From contig SKVJ01000024.1 in the NCBI GenBank assembly GCA_007129495.1, positions 1-41,601 on the forward strand: a DNA stretch of 41,601 bases, written 5' to 3'. The notes beneath the pieces were generated by a model. The model saw nothing but the letters and a program-made list of their open reading frames with translations. It searched no databases and was not told the origin of the DNA. Origin of the DNA: Dehalococcoidia bacterium. Lineage in GTDB: Bacteria; Chloroflexota; Dehalococcoidia; GIF9; AB-539-J10. A program made the translations under genes and the position numbers. Below are positions 1 through 7,739 of the stretch, one piece after another (within the stretch, counting starts at the first letter, position 1; every line of letters starts with the position of its first letter).

Positions 1-787
1 CGATGTCCGGGTTCTGGAGAAGAATGACAGTCTCTTCGTTCGAATCGGTGACGGTGGAATTATCCGGAGCTGTGCCAGTAACGGTGGCCTCGTTAACCAC
101 CTCCCCAGCGTCGATGTCGGTCTGGGTGATGACGTAGGTGGCGGTGAAGGTGGTGGAATCAGACTCGCCGGGGGCAAGGGTGATGGGGCCACCGGAGACG
201 GTGACGAGGGGATCGGTGACGGTGATATTGGTGAGGGTGACGTTACCGGTGTTGGTGACGATGAAGGAATAGCTTACGGTCTCACCGACGTTGGCGTACC
301 CATCCTGATTCTCATCGTTGAAAGAGCCGATCTTGATAATGTCGATGTCCGGTTCATCCGGTTCATCGTCGACAGAGGTGAAGTGAATATTGTAGTTTCC
401 GGAACTCTTGGTCGCGCAACCTTCGGCTTTCTGGGCACCCTTCCCGGTCCAGTTGTTGGCATTGCCTGCAAGGACCTTCACTACGTAACTGACACTTCCC
501 TTTTCGGCCCATACCTCATAACAGTGGCCGAGGGTTACCTTCACTTGAACTGAGAGCTGGTGGTTAGTTCCGTCAATGTCAATCGGATCTGATGGATTTG
601 TGTAGTCTTTGGCCCATTCCCCAAGAGTATCGTTCCATACGAAAAGCCACGCATCGGTCCCCTTGTCTTCTTGGATATTCAACGTGGCGTAATCTGTATC
701 AGCCATCGCAAGCGAGCCGAATGGCAGGCTTGCCAACATTGTCATCAGGAGTATTCCTGCAGAAATTGTCGCCAGTAGTCTCTTCAT
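1..787 (-). CDS. Secreted protein with DUF11/CARDB-like repeat (C-terminus beyond window edge)
   Basis: Reading the minus strand from ATG 787, an open frame runs off the left edge (262 codons seen, no stop). Residues 1-29 form a signal peptide: positive start MKRLL, a hydrophobic core, then a likely cleavage after SLAMA. About residues 30-140 form an unrecognised domain with few cysteines. From about residue 150, after an acidic DEPDEPDIDI linker, comes a typical DUF11/DUF7507-type beta-sandwich: a GETVSYSFIVTNTGNVTL stretch, then TNITVTDP, then LAPGESDSTTFTATY. These repeats occur in secreted or surface adhesin-like proteins, often in tandem, so more copies probably follow outside the window. 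A GGAGAAG Shine-Dalgarno (SD) lies just before ATG 787; an in-frame ATG at 805 is a weaker alternative. The repeat class is confident, the role is unknown. Confidence 0.8.
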   Translation of the reverse strand, partial: MKRLLATISAGILLMTMLASLPFGSLAMADTDYATLNIQEDKGTDAWLFVWNDTLGEWAKDYTNPSDPIDIDGTNHQLSVQVKVTLGHCYEVWAEKGSVSYVVKVLAGNANNWTGKGAQKAEGCATKSSGNYNIHFTSVDDEPDEPDIDIIKIGSFNDENQDGYANVGETVSYSFIVTNTGNVTLTNITVTDPLVTVSGGPITLAPGESDSTTFTATYVITQTDIDAGEVVNEATVTGTAPDNSTVTDSNEETVILLQNPDI

Positions 788-1263
788 ATCACTTCTCCAC
801 TTCATGCCACATCATCGGTCTGAGGTCATGACTTTCGTCACCCAATTAGTCGCAAGTCTAGCGCAAAATCACTCGCATGCATAGGACTTTTGTCATAGCG
901 CGCAGTATCAGTGGAGTTTTTTCTTACGGAATATCTTCTATGAGGGCACAAACCTGGGCGCAGGTATAACCGAACCAGAAAGCAACCAATATGACATGTG
1001 TTGCGATTGCATAGAGAACCACACAGGTCACAGGACCAATGTACGCCAACCGGGGCAGGTAAGATCGGTGGAATCCGGAAAGATTCTCCGGTGTGTGCTT
1101 CGGTGGGGTTGAACAGGGCCGAGGGGTCAGACGAAGCCGATTCGGCCTTCGACAATCCGGTGGCTGAGTTGCTTTCAGGGGGCTGCTATCTATGGACGAG
1201 GAGATTCCACAGGTTCCGTAGAGAGATACTGTCTTCGGGGATTATCGTGTTCGCTGCAGTGCC
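788..1263. other. 476-bp gap, no confident gene; hydrophobic minus-strand reading frame
   Basis: Between the sigma-factor stop and the secreted-protein start there is no convincing gene. One minus-strand frame is open from about 1240 to a TAA at 924-926 and encodes a long hydrophobic stretch (about 37 residues beginning LAYIGPVTCVVLYAIATH). It has no ATG and no SD; only late TTG/GTG codons could start it. The part before it is proline-rich and resembles no family I know. It sits where an anti-sigma gene often follows an ECF sigma gene, but no HxxxCxxC zinc motif is visible. I do not call it a gene. Confidence 0.35.
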
Positions 1264-1836
1264 TCAGTGTGGCGTCGACAGGATTCGCGAAAGCGCCAGG
1301 CGCGCTCTTGCGAGTAACCCCTCTACCGCTTTAGGCGAACGTCCTATTCGGTTGCCGATCTCGATTACCGCGAGACCATCGAAGTACTTCAGTCGCAGCA
1401 CTTCCTCATACGTGTCAGGTAGCTGCTGCAGCGCGTGTTGCACCAGTACACGGGTCTCCTGTCGCTCAAACCACTGTTCGACCGGTGAATGGCGCTCATC
1501 CTGACCTGAATCGGCGCTCAGACCGGTATCTGTGAACGTGGTCTCGCGAACAGTGGCCGATGGCTTCCTGCGGTAGTAATCCGCGATCTTGTGCTGTGCG
1601 ATGGAGCAGAGCCATGTGTAATGCGTCGAGCGCGATCTGAATCCTGCGAGTGAGATGAGCGCAGCGGCAAACGCCTCCTGAACGATGTCCTCGGCTGTAT
1701 GGCGGTCATCACCCACTCGTGAGAGCACGAATCGCAGCAGGCGTTCCCGGTAGTCCGCATAAAGATGCTCGAGGCTTTCCGGTGGGGCGATCGGCCTTTC
1801 GCTCGCATAGATCGTTCCTGTACTTCTCTTGTCCAT
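1264..1836 (-). CDS. RNA polymerase sigma factor, ECF (sigma-70) family
   Basis: 190 aa. This is a small alternative sigma factor that directs RNA polymerase to a specialised promoter set. Region 2 is visible at about residues 20-90: LEHLYADYRERLLRFVLSRV, then DDRHTAEDIVQEAFAAAL, then HYTWLCSIAQHKIADYYRR, the usual ECF core and -10 binding helix. Region 4 lies at about 130-185: LPDTYEEVLRLKYFDGLAV, then IGNRIGRSPKAVEGLLARAR, a helix-turn-helix for the -35 element. The start is ATG 1836 because a GGGAG SD precedes it and the family N-terminus begins there; the frame is open further upstream without family similarity. No recognisable anti-sigma gene adjoins it. The secreted-protein gene downstream on the same strand could be a target, but that is only inference. 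Confidence 0.9.
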   Translation of the reverse strand: MDKRSTGTIYASERPIAPPESLEHLYADYRERLLRFVLSRVGDDRHTAEDIVQEAFAAALISLAGFRSRSTHYTWLCSIAQHKIADYYRRKPSATVRETTFTDTGLSADSGQDERHSPVEQWFERQETRVLVQHALQQLPDTYEEVLRLKYFDGLAVIEIGNRIGRSPKAVEGLLARARLALSRILSTPH

Positions 1837-2007
1837 CTTCGTGGCTCCCACTATGGGATAGAGGTTGTGTCCAGTCAGGACAAGTATTGGCATGAAAGGT
1901 TTGTTTTCACATCGCTCGATAGTAGGGCTGGAGGCGGATATTGGTACCTGGCCGAAAAGTCCTAGTTCGCCGGTCATGCCGAAGACAATCGGCATCCAAT
2001 GCGAGCG

Positions 2008-2036
2008 TTGACCCTGGTCAAAGCCTATGCTAAATT
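2008..2036 (+). promoter_or_regulatory. Probable promoter of the CAU tRNA
   Basis: TTGACC (2008-2013), a 17-nt spacer, then TAAATT (2031-2036), followed by the tRNA 13 nt later. Spacing and hexamers fit a housekeeping sigma-70 promoter. Confidence 0.6.
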
Positions 2037-2049
2037 ACGAACCGTCAGC

Positions 2050-2124
2050 GGCAGCGTAGCTCAGTGGTAGAGCAGGGGACTCATAAGCCCTTGGTCGGTA
2101 GTTCGAATCTACCCGCTGCCACCA
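2050..2124 (+). tRNA. tRNA with CAU anticodon (elongator Met, or Ile2)
   Basis: The cloverleaf can be drawn by hand. The acceptor GGCAGCG pairs with CGCTGCC, the D-stem GCTC with GAGC, the T-stem GGTAG with CTACC around TTCGAAT, and CCA is encoded (2122-2124). The anticodon loop CTCATAA gives CAU. The anticodon stem GGGGA/GCCCT has a G-U pair at its base and an A.G mismatch next to the loop. The three consecutive G-C pairs next to the anticodon loop expected of an initiator are absent, so it is not tRNA-fMet. Elongator Met versus lysidine-modified Ile2 cannot be decided by eye. Confidence 0.93.
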
Positions 2125-2330
2125 GGTTTTCCTTCGGCCCTGTCATCCTTTGCTGGTGTTCCCCGTTGTTTCGTTGCTGGTAGGGCTGGTTCCGGGCTCC
2201 TGGAGTGTGTGCCGGCGAAGGGCGGACTTTGAAGGAGGCGGTAGACCTTGACTTGGAAGTAGTGCGGGTAGGTGACTGGAGCCCTCTGGTGGAGGTGAGC
2301 AATCTTCCAAACGAAGGGAGTGGTGCCGGC

Positions 2331-3158
2331 CTAGACAAACAGTTCCGGCTCCGCTCTTCGGGTCAGACCTTCCTCCAGTTCCTGTTTATGATACAGGTAG
2401 TTGCTGTCATCGTAGTACCTGGCATGCTGCGGGCATTTCTTGATACACGCTGCACACTTGATGCAGATGCCGGTGTACTCCCTCACGTTATCGTACCTGA
2501 TTGAGCCCATCGGACACGCCTCCGCGCAGGCCTTGCAGTCAGTGCAGTCCGGCCCTGTCAACGGTTTGACCTTGCGGATGTCGACCGGATTCCCGTCGGC
2601 ATCCAGCGGCTGGAAATATCCGCGATAGGGATGGGGCACACCCTTCACGTCCACCGGTGCCAATGCGTGGCTGTCGGCGACAGCCTGCAGCTTCGCGACA
2701 ACTTTCCGCGCAAGATCGGAGGCGATAGCCAAGTCGGCCTCATCCGGCCTGCCCTTCGCGAGTGTGTATGAGAAGGAGTGCTCTCCTACGAACGCCGCTG
2801 CCGCTATCGCGTGGAAACCGACCCTCTCCAGTATGTCTCTCAGTTCAATCAGCGCGTCGTCGTATGCGCGATTACCGAACGACACTACCGGCACCGCAAC
2901 GGCACCGTTTCCGCGCAATGTTCCCAGGTATTTCAACAGGATGTTGGGAACGCGTCCGGCATATACAGGTGTGCCGAGAACCACGAGGTCATCTGCAGAG
3001 AAACTCAGGACAACCTCTCTGGATGCAGGCCGGGTGAAGTCATATCTCTCACACGAGACATCCAATTCAGCGGCGATCGCCGTCGCGATGCTTGTGACTG
3101 TCTTACGCGTAGTTCCTGTTGGACTGAAATACACAGCCCATACTCTCTTAACGTTCAC
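2331..3158 (-). CDS. EFR1-type flavodoxin-ferredoxin fusion protein
   Basis: 275 aa, GTG start at 3158 with an AAAGGGG SD. The N-terminal half (residues 1 to about 155) is a flavodoxin-like domain. The FMN phosphate loop is YFSPTGTTRKTV, followed by LVVLGTPVYAGRVPNI and VVSFGNRAYDDALIEL, which bind FMN in flavodoxins. The C-terminal part (about 195-260) is a bacterial ferredoxin domain with two 4Fe-4S motifs, CTDCKACAEACP and CIKCAACIKKCP. The arrangement matches the EFR1 family of ferrodoxins in anaerobes. The likely role is electron transfer between iron-sulfur clusters and a flavin, partner unknown. It diverges from the ACT-domain gene, with 278 bp between the starts. Confidence 0.9.
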   Translation of the reverse strand: MNVKRVWAVYFSPTGTTRKTVTSIATAIAAELDVSCERYDFTRPASREVVLSFSADDLVVLGTPVYAGRVPNILLKYLGTLRGNGAVAVPVVSFGNRAYDDALIELRDILERVGFHAIAAAAFVGEHSFSYTLAKGRPDEADLAIASDLARKVVAKLQAVADSHALAPVDVKGVPHPYRGYFQPLDADGNPVDIRKVKPLTGPDCTDCKACAEACPMGSIRYDNVREYTGICIKCAACIKKCPQHARYYDDSNYLYHKQELEEGLTRRAEPELFV

Positions 3159-3436
3159 GATTGGTATCCCCTTTCAAGGTATGTCTCTCCAGTTGCACCA
3201 TCCATTGTGCCAGTGCACCGACCGGGACTGCCATGGGTTGCCATGGAAAATAGCACAGGGCACTCTGAACCGGCCACTTGGCGTATGCGTACTGGTCTCG
3301 TCCCATTTCGTGTTCCGCGTGCAATTGTCGCTCCGGCACTCTCTCACGGGTTTGAGCGTGTTCTGTACACGAGGTTATTATGATACGCTGATCAAACCGT
3401 CAGAACGGGAGCGATGCCAGGCGGAAGGACAAAGGG

Positions 3437-3847
3437 ATGGAAGAGGGGAAGAGAAAGCTGGTACTGTTGTCGGACAGCTATGCCGTGTGCCGGCTGGACG
3501 CGGACGCTCCAGTACCCGAGTGGGGCACTCGAGGGACGTTCTCTTCCGTCACCCGCACTTCGGGCGAACTCTCGTTGGTCTGCCCGGATGCGCAGGTTCC
3601 CGCCGGAGTGGAGAGGGTCTGTGGATGGAAGATCCTGATGGTCGAGGGGCCGTTGGACTTCTCTTTGACCGGAGTGCTGGATTCGCTGATCGGCCCGCTG
3701 GCTCGAGAAGGGATCAGCGTCTTCTCGCTGTCTACGTATGACACGGACTATCTCCTCACAAAGCAGGAGCACGTGAAGGAGGCAATCCAGGTATTGGAGG
3801 CAGAGGGATACAATGTGGAGACTGGATATCGGGAATGTGCGGAATGA
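3437..3847 (+). CDS. ACT-domain protein (COG3603-like)
   Basis: 136 aa. The protein resembles small two-domain ACT proteins of the COG3603 type. The N-terminal part has the order KLVLLSDSYAVCRLD, FSSVTRTSGELSLVCP and GWKILMVEGPLDFSLTG. The C-terminal half has a second ACT-like pattern, LAREGISVFSLSTYDTDYLL, followed by a helix and YNVETG. ACT domains bind amino acids and usually regulate enzymes or transport, but no effector is known here. ATG 3437 has an AAGGA SD about 7 nt upstream. The gene precedes the aminotransferase by 63 bp on the same strand, which suggests, but does not prove, a shared link to amino-acid metabolism. Confidence 0.85.
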   Translation: MEEGKRKLVLLSDSYAVCRLDADAPVPEWGTRGTFSSVTRTSGELSLVCPDAQVPAGVERVCGWKILMVEGPLDFSLTGVLDSLIGPLAREGISVFSLSTYDTDYLLTKQEHVKEAIQVLEAEGYNVETGYRECAE

Positions 3848-3910
3848 ATACATACGCTACCTTCGGCCACGTGACTTGAAGATTGTTTAGTAATCGAATT
3901 GGAGTGCACT

Positions 3911-5068
3911 ATGAATGTAGCCGATAGAACCGAGTCATTTCAGGAATCTGTCATCCGCAAGATGACGCGAGTATGCCAGCGATACCAGGGCGTTAACCTG
4001 GCCCAGGGGTTTCCGGAAAAGGATCCTCCGCAAGAGGTGGTTGACGAGGCGGTGCGTGCGATCCAGCAGGGTTACAACCAGTACTCCATCACCTGGGGAC
4101 TGCCGGCTCTCCGCGAGGCGGTAGCAGAAAAGTTCTGCCGTTTTGCCGGCCTGAGCGCAGACCCGGAGACCGAAATCACCATCACCTGCGGGAGCAGCGA
4201 AGCCATCGTAGCTACCCTGATGGCTCTCGTGAATCCGGGCGAGAAGGTGATCGTTTTCGAGCCCTTCTATGAGAACTATCTCCCTGGCCTGACCCTCTGC
4301 GGAGGGATCCCGCAGTTCGTCCGATTATGTGACCCTGACTGGTTGCTGGACCCCGAGGAACTGAAGAAGGCCTTTTCGACACGGCCCAAGGCGCTGATCC
4401 TGAATACTCCGGCCAATCCCTCAGGGAAGGTCTTCTCCCGCGAGGAGATGGAGATGATTGCCGGATTCTGCCGGGAGTATGGGACGTTCGTGATTACTGA
4501 CGAGATCTATGAGCACATCCTCTACGACGGGCTGCCGCACATTCACATGGCCACCCTGCCGGGGATGTGGGAACAGACGGTCACCATCAGCGGCATCTCC
4601 AAGACATACAGCGCTACCGGCTGGCGGGTCGGCTACGTCATCGCCCACAGCCGACTGATGTCGGCGATTCGAAAGTGCCACGACTACATGGTGGTGGCGG
4701 CACCCACCCCGTTCCAGATGGGGGCGGTGGTGGCCATGGGGCTTCCCGAGTCCTACTACGGGGAACTGCAGGAATTCTACCGGGAGCGACGGGACTACCT
4801 GCTGAATGTGTTCGGGGAGCTGTCCGTGCCGGTCTTCCGTCCGGAAGGCGCCTACTACATGATGATCCGTATCGACAAACTGGGTCGTGGAAATGATGAG
4901 GCGTTCGCCCAGGCCCTTGTGGAAGAGGCCGGCCTGGCCGTGGTGCCGGGTTCGAGTTTCTACCATCGTCCCGAGGACGGCCGTGACAAGGTCCGGTTCT
5001 GTTTTGCCAAGAGGTGGGAGACTTTGAACCAGATTCAGGAGAGAATGGAGCGTTTCCTGCGGATATAG
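3911..5068 (+). CDS. PLP-dependent aminotransferase, class I/II (aspartate aminotransferase fold)
   Basis: 385 aa, normal length for fold-type I class I/II aminotransferases. Motifs in order: VNLAQGFPEKDPP near residue 30, YNQYSITWGLPALREAVAEK (substrate-pocket region), ITITCGSSEAIVATLMAL, NTPANPSGKVFSREEM (binds the PLP ring), ITDEIYEHILYDG (Asp and Tyr contact PLP), and SGISKTYSATGWRVGYVIA, in which the Lys of SKTYSATG forms the Schiff base. Near the C-terminus KVRFCFAKR supplies the carboxylate-binding Arg. The pattern resembles methionine/kynurenine-type and general aspartate-like transaminases, so the substrate cannot be assigned. Start ATG 3911 is chosen because GGAG lies 6 nt before it; a TTG at 3899 is in frame. 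Confidence 0.93.
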   Translation: MNVADRTESFQESVIRKMTRVCQRYQGVNLAQGFPEKDPPQEVVDEAVRAIQQGYNQYSITWGLPALREAVAEKFCRFAGLSADPETEITITCGSSEAIVATLMALVNPGEKVIVFEPFYENYLPGLTLCGGIPQFVRLCDPDWLLDPEELKKAFSTRPKALILNTPANPSGKVFSREEMEMIAGFCREYGTFVITDEIYEHILYDGLPHIHMATLPGMWEQTVTISGISKTYSATGWRVGYVIAHSRLMSAIRKCHDYMVVAAPTPFQMGAVVAMGLPESYYGELQEFYRERRDYLLNVFGELSVPVFRPEGAYYMMIRIDKLGRGNDEAFAQALVEEAGLAVVPGSSFYHRPEDGRDKVRFCFAKRWETLNQIQERMERFLRI

Positions 5069-5376
5069 GCTGCGGCGGGGTGAATTCGCCGAAGGGCGGG
5101 TTGATTCTTATTACAAATTACAGGGATGAGGACCTCGTTGCTGCAGGCGTCCGCCCTCGCGCTCTGACTGCGGCGATCACAATCGGCGGTCATCGCAAGA
5201 ACAGGTGGACGCAGTCTCCTGTATCTGCATGAGCGAGCGCCAGCGTAGGGCTCAGTCTCATAGCAGACCAGCCTCCAATGACGAGCAAAGGATTATGTTG
5301 CGGCAGCCCCTGTCAGACCGGAAGGTTTCCTGCGTACATAAGATACTGATCCTCGGGAATTCCCAGTCGTCAATGT

Positions 5377-5399
5377 GAGTCCACCCACTGCCACCGGTT
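5377..5399 (+). repeat. Degenerate copy of the tRNA(CAU) 3' end
   Basis: The stretch matches 2105-2128 (T-loop end, T-stem, acceptor stem and CCA of the tRNA plus four following bases) at 20 of 23 aligned positions with one gap. The shared core is ACCC-x-CTGCCACC. Further 5' the similarity fades. It may be a decayed tRNA or an old integration-site duplication. Confidence 0.4.
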
Positions 5400-5500
5400 G
5401 CACTGCCCTTCATCTTCGCATGTCATCTTGACCGGCTGGCATGCCGGCAGAAGTATGATCTTCCGGTCTGCCCCCTGATGAGATGGTCGATGTGACTACC

Positions 5501-5521
5501 GCTCGTTGACACGAGCTTTTT
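5501..5521 (+). terminator. Terminator-like hairpin with T-run
   Basis: GCTCGT (5501-5506) and ACGAGC (5511-5516) form a perfect 6-bp stem around a TGAC loop, followed by TTTTT (5517-5521). This is the form of an intrinsic terminator on the plus strand. It lies 430 bp beyond the aminotransferase stop, so it may end a separate small transcript rather than that gene. Confidence 0.55.
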
Positions 5522-5911
5522 CCCTCAAGACTTGCTCGTGGGGGAGGCGGGATTTCTCTGCTAATCTTTAGGCACGACAGAGAATCCGTGCCGGAGAGTT
5601 CTATCAGTGCCCTCCGGCAAACAGGAACAAGGAAAAGTGTGACGGCGCGGGCATGTATGGACCCGTGGCCGCCGGGGGCCCCTGAGACGGAGATGCCTGT
5701 GCAGCCGGAACCTGTAGCTGTCGAATTGAGGGAAGGTCTGGTAGGGGACGCCGAGTGTATCTGTGACCGGCGGTTCCTGTGCCACGGGGCAGGTGGCAAA
5801 TCATTGAAGGTTGCGGAAAGTGCTAAAGGTCAGTTAGACAATACAGTTCGCCTGACGGACTTCTCTGATGGGTTGCACCGGTCACTCGACTTTGTGGGAG
5901 GGGAGGTTGTC

Positions 5912-7642
5912 ATGCCTATGCATAATGCGGAAATTGCGAGCCTGCTCGGTGAATATGCGGACCTCTTAGAGATTAAGGGTGCAAATGAGTACAGGATACG
6001 CGCTTACCGTACCGCGGCTCGGAATATTTCGAATTTTCCACGTGACATTGCGGACATGGTCAGCGGGAAAGAAGATCTGTCCAGGCTTCCAGGGCTCGGC
6101 AAGGACCTCGCCGCAAAGCTGACGGCAATTGTGAGAAGTGGCAGGTTCTCTCAGTTGGAGCAATTGAAACAAGAACTGCCCGCAGAGTTGCTCGATATCA
6201 GCAGGCTCGCTGGATTAGGTCCGAAGCGTACCGGAGCTTTATACCAGAATCTGGGCGTAACCAATCTATGGCAGCTTAAAGAGGCCGCTGAAGAACAGAA
6301 GGTCAGGATGTTACCCGGCTTCGCAGCGAGAACAGAACAGAAGATTCTGGAAGAGATAAGTCGGGTAAGCGAAGATGTGGGGCAGAAGAAGCGGTATAAG
6401 CTGGCAGTGCTCGAGGGGCTGGCCGAATCTCTGCTCTCACACCTGCGGCACGTCGACGGCGTCAGGAAGGTGGATGCGGCGGGCAGCTACCGTCGAAGAA
6501 AGGAAACTGTGGGAGACCTGGACATACTGGCGGCTCATGAAGAGGGATCTCAGTTGATGAAGCGCTTCGTGGAACATGAAGATGTAGACCGGGTTATTGC
6601 CGAGGGCGGCACCCGCTCCACCGTGGTGCTGCGCTTTGGTGTGCAGGTAGATCTGCGGGCCGTTGCTGAGGAGAATTACGGAGCAGCCCTGCATTACTTC
6701 ACAGGATCTCAATCTCACAATATCGCCATACGCAAGCTTGCGGCCGGTAAAGGACTCAAGATAAACGAGTATGGTGTCTTCCAAGGGGAGAGAAGGATCG
6801 CCGGGGAAACTGAGGCGGAAGTCTACGCTCAAGTAGACCTTCCCTACATTGAACCTGAGTTGCGTGAGAATAGCGGGGAGATCGATGCGGCTCGGAAGGG
6901 CACTTTGCCGGAGTTGATTACACTGGAAGAAATACGGGGCGACTTGCATAGTCACACGAAGGCGACTGATGGACGAGCTACGTTAGAGGAGATGGCGGAA
7001 GCCGCAAGGGCGCGGGGGTATGAATATCTGGCGATCACCGAGCACACGAAACATGTGACAGTAGCGAGAGGTTTTGACGCAAGGCGGCTTCATGCGCAGA
7101 TACGGGAGATAGACCGTCTCAATGAGAAGCTGGGTGGCATCGTCCTGCTCAAGGGTGCTGAGGTGGATATCCTGGAAGATGGGTCACTTGACTTGCCTGA
7201 TGACATATTGAAGGAGTTGGATGTTGTCGTCTGCGCTGTGCATTACAAGTTGCGCCTCGCGGCAGATAAACAGATAGAGCGTATTATCAGGGCCATAGAC
7301 AATCCATACTTCACTATCCTGGCCCATCCGACTGGCCGCATGATTGGCAGGCGCGAACCTTCCGAATTGGATCTGGAACGGTTGATAAAGGCCGCAAGAG
7401 AGACAGGTTGTGTGCTGGAGTTAAATGCACAGCCTGAACGCCTCGATCTCACAGACGTCCATGCGAGGATGGCAAAGGAAATGGGTGTGCCGATTGCCAT
7501 CTGTACTGACGCCCACAGTGTGAACGATCTTAACTTGATGCGGTTTGGCCTCTCTCAGGCACGGCGCGGCTGGCTTGAGCGAGATGATGTTCTCAATACG
7601 AGGACCTTGAAAGAACTGAAACAACTGCCCAGGCGGAAATAA
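5912..7642 (+). CDS. polX: DNA polymerase X with PHP domain (PolX)
   Basis: 576 aa. This family X DNA polymerase fills short gaps in base-excision repair, and its PHP domain gives 3'-5' exonuclease and AP-endonuclease activity. The N-terminal helix-hairpin-helix region is visible (LSRLPGLGKDLAAKL, ISRLAGLGPKRTGALY). The polymerase site is GSYRRRKETVGDLDIL, with Asp202 and Asp204 as two metal ligands, and VQVDLRAV gives the third. The PHP domain begins at about 340: DLHSHTKATDG with the HxH pair at 346/348, AITEHTK, GAEVDIL, LAHPTGR and ICTDAHS, all expected metal ligands. The start is ATG 5912 because GGGAGGGGAGG lies directly upstream and bacterial PolX begins MHNAEIA-like; the 108 codons open upstream do not look like PolX. 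Family length is about 570-580 aa. Confidence 0.95.
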   Translation: MPMHNAEIASLLGEYADLLEIKGANEYRIRAYRTAARNISNFPRDIADMVSGKEDLSRLPGLGKDLAAKLTAIVRSGRFSQLEQLKQELPAELLDISRLAGLGPKRTGALYQNLGVTNLWQLKEAAEEQKVRMLPGFAARTEQKILEEISRVSEDVGQKKRYKLAVLEGLAESLLSHLRHVDGVRKVDAAGSYRRRKETVGDLDILAAHEEGSQLMKRFVEHEDVDRVIAEGGTRSTVVLRFGVQVDLRAVAEENYGAALHYFTGSQSHNIAIRKLAAGKGLKINEYGVFQGERRIAGETEAEVYAQVDLPYIEPELRENSGEIDAARKGTLPELITLEEIRGDLHSHTKATDGRATLEEMAEAARARGYEYLAITEHTKHVTVARGFDARRLHAQIREIDRLNEKLGGIVLLKGAEVDILEDGSLDLPDDILKELDVVVCAVHYKLRLAADKQIERIIRAIDNPYFTILAHPTGRMIGRREPSELDLERLIKAARETGCVLELNAQPERLDLTDVHARMAKEMGVPIAICTDAHSVNDLNLMRFGLSQARRGWLERDDVLNTRTLKELKQLPRRK

Positions 7643-7739
7643 GGGGGACGACTTCCCGGGAAAGTGACCCGATCCTTAAGCAATGCTGTCCGATGCTGTG
7701 GCAAGATACCTGCACGGATAGACCTCGTTTTCGGGTATT

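Larger units (their letters stand above)
5069..5911. other. 843-bp gap before polX: hairpins and a tRNA-3'-end relic, no confident gene
   Basis: No recognisable gene lies between the aminotransferase stop and the polX start. What is seen: a degenerate copy of the end of the 2050-2124 tRNA (5377-5399), a terminator-like hairpin (5501-5521), an 8-bp stem TGCCGGAG/CTCCGGCA (5589-5596 with 5612-5619), and a 6-bp stem TGCCAC/GTGGCA (5780-5785 with 5793-5798). A reading frame in phase with polX is open from 5588, but its product resembles nothing I know. A minus-strand frame across 5410-5799 is low-complexity (Pro/Ser/Arg) and has no family signature. Confidence 0.5.

Noticed and set aside
998-1504. 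A long plus-strand frame over the sigma gene end
   Set aside because: It is antisense to a clear ECF sigma gene and its product has no family features.
2050-2124. Initiator tRNA-fMet
   Set aside because: The anticodon stem lacks the three G-C pairs next to the loop, and the acceptor has a normal first base pair.
5588-5911. An upstream in-frame extension of polX by 108 codons
   Set aside because: GGGAGGGGAGG lies directly before ATG 5912, the PolX family begins there, and the extension has no family similarity.
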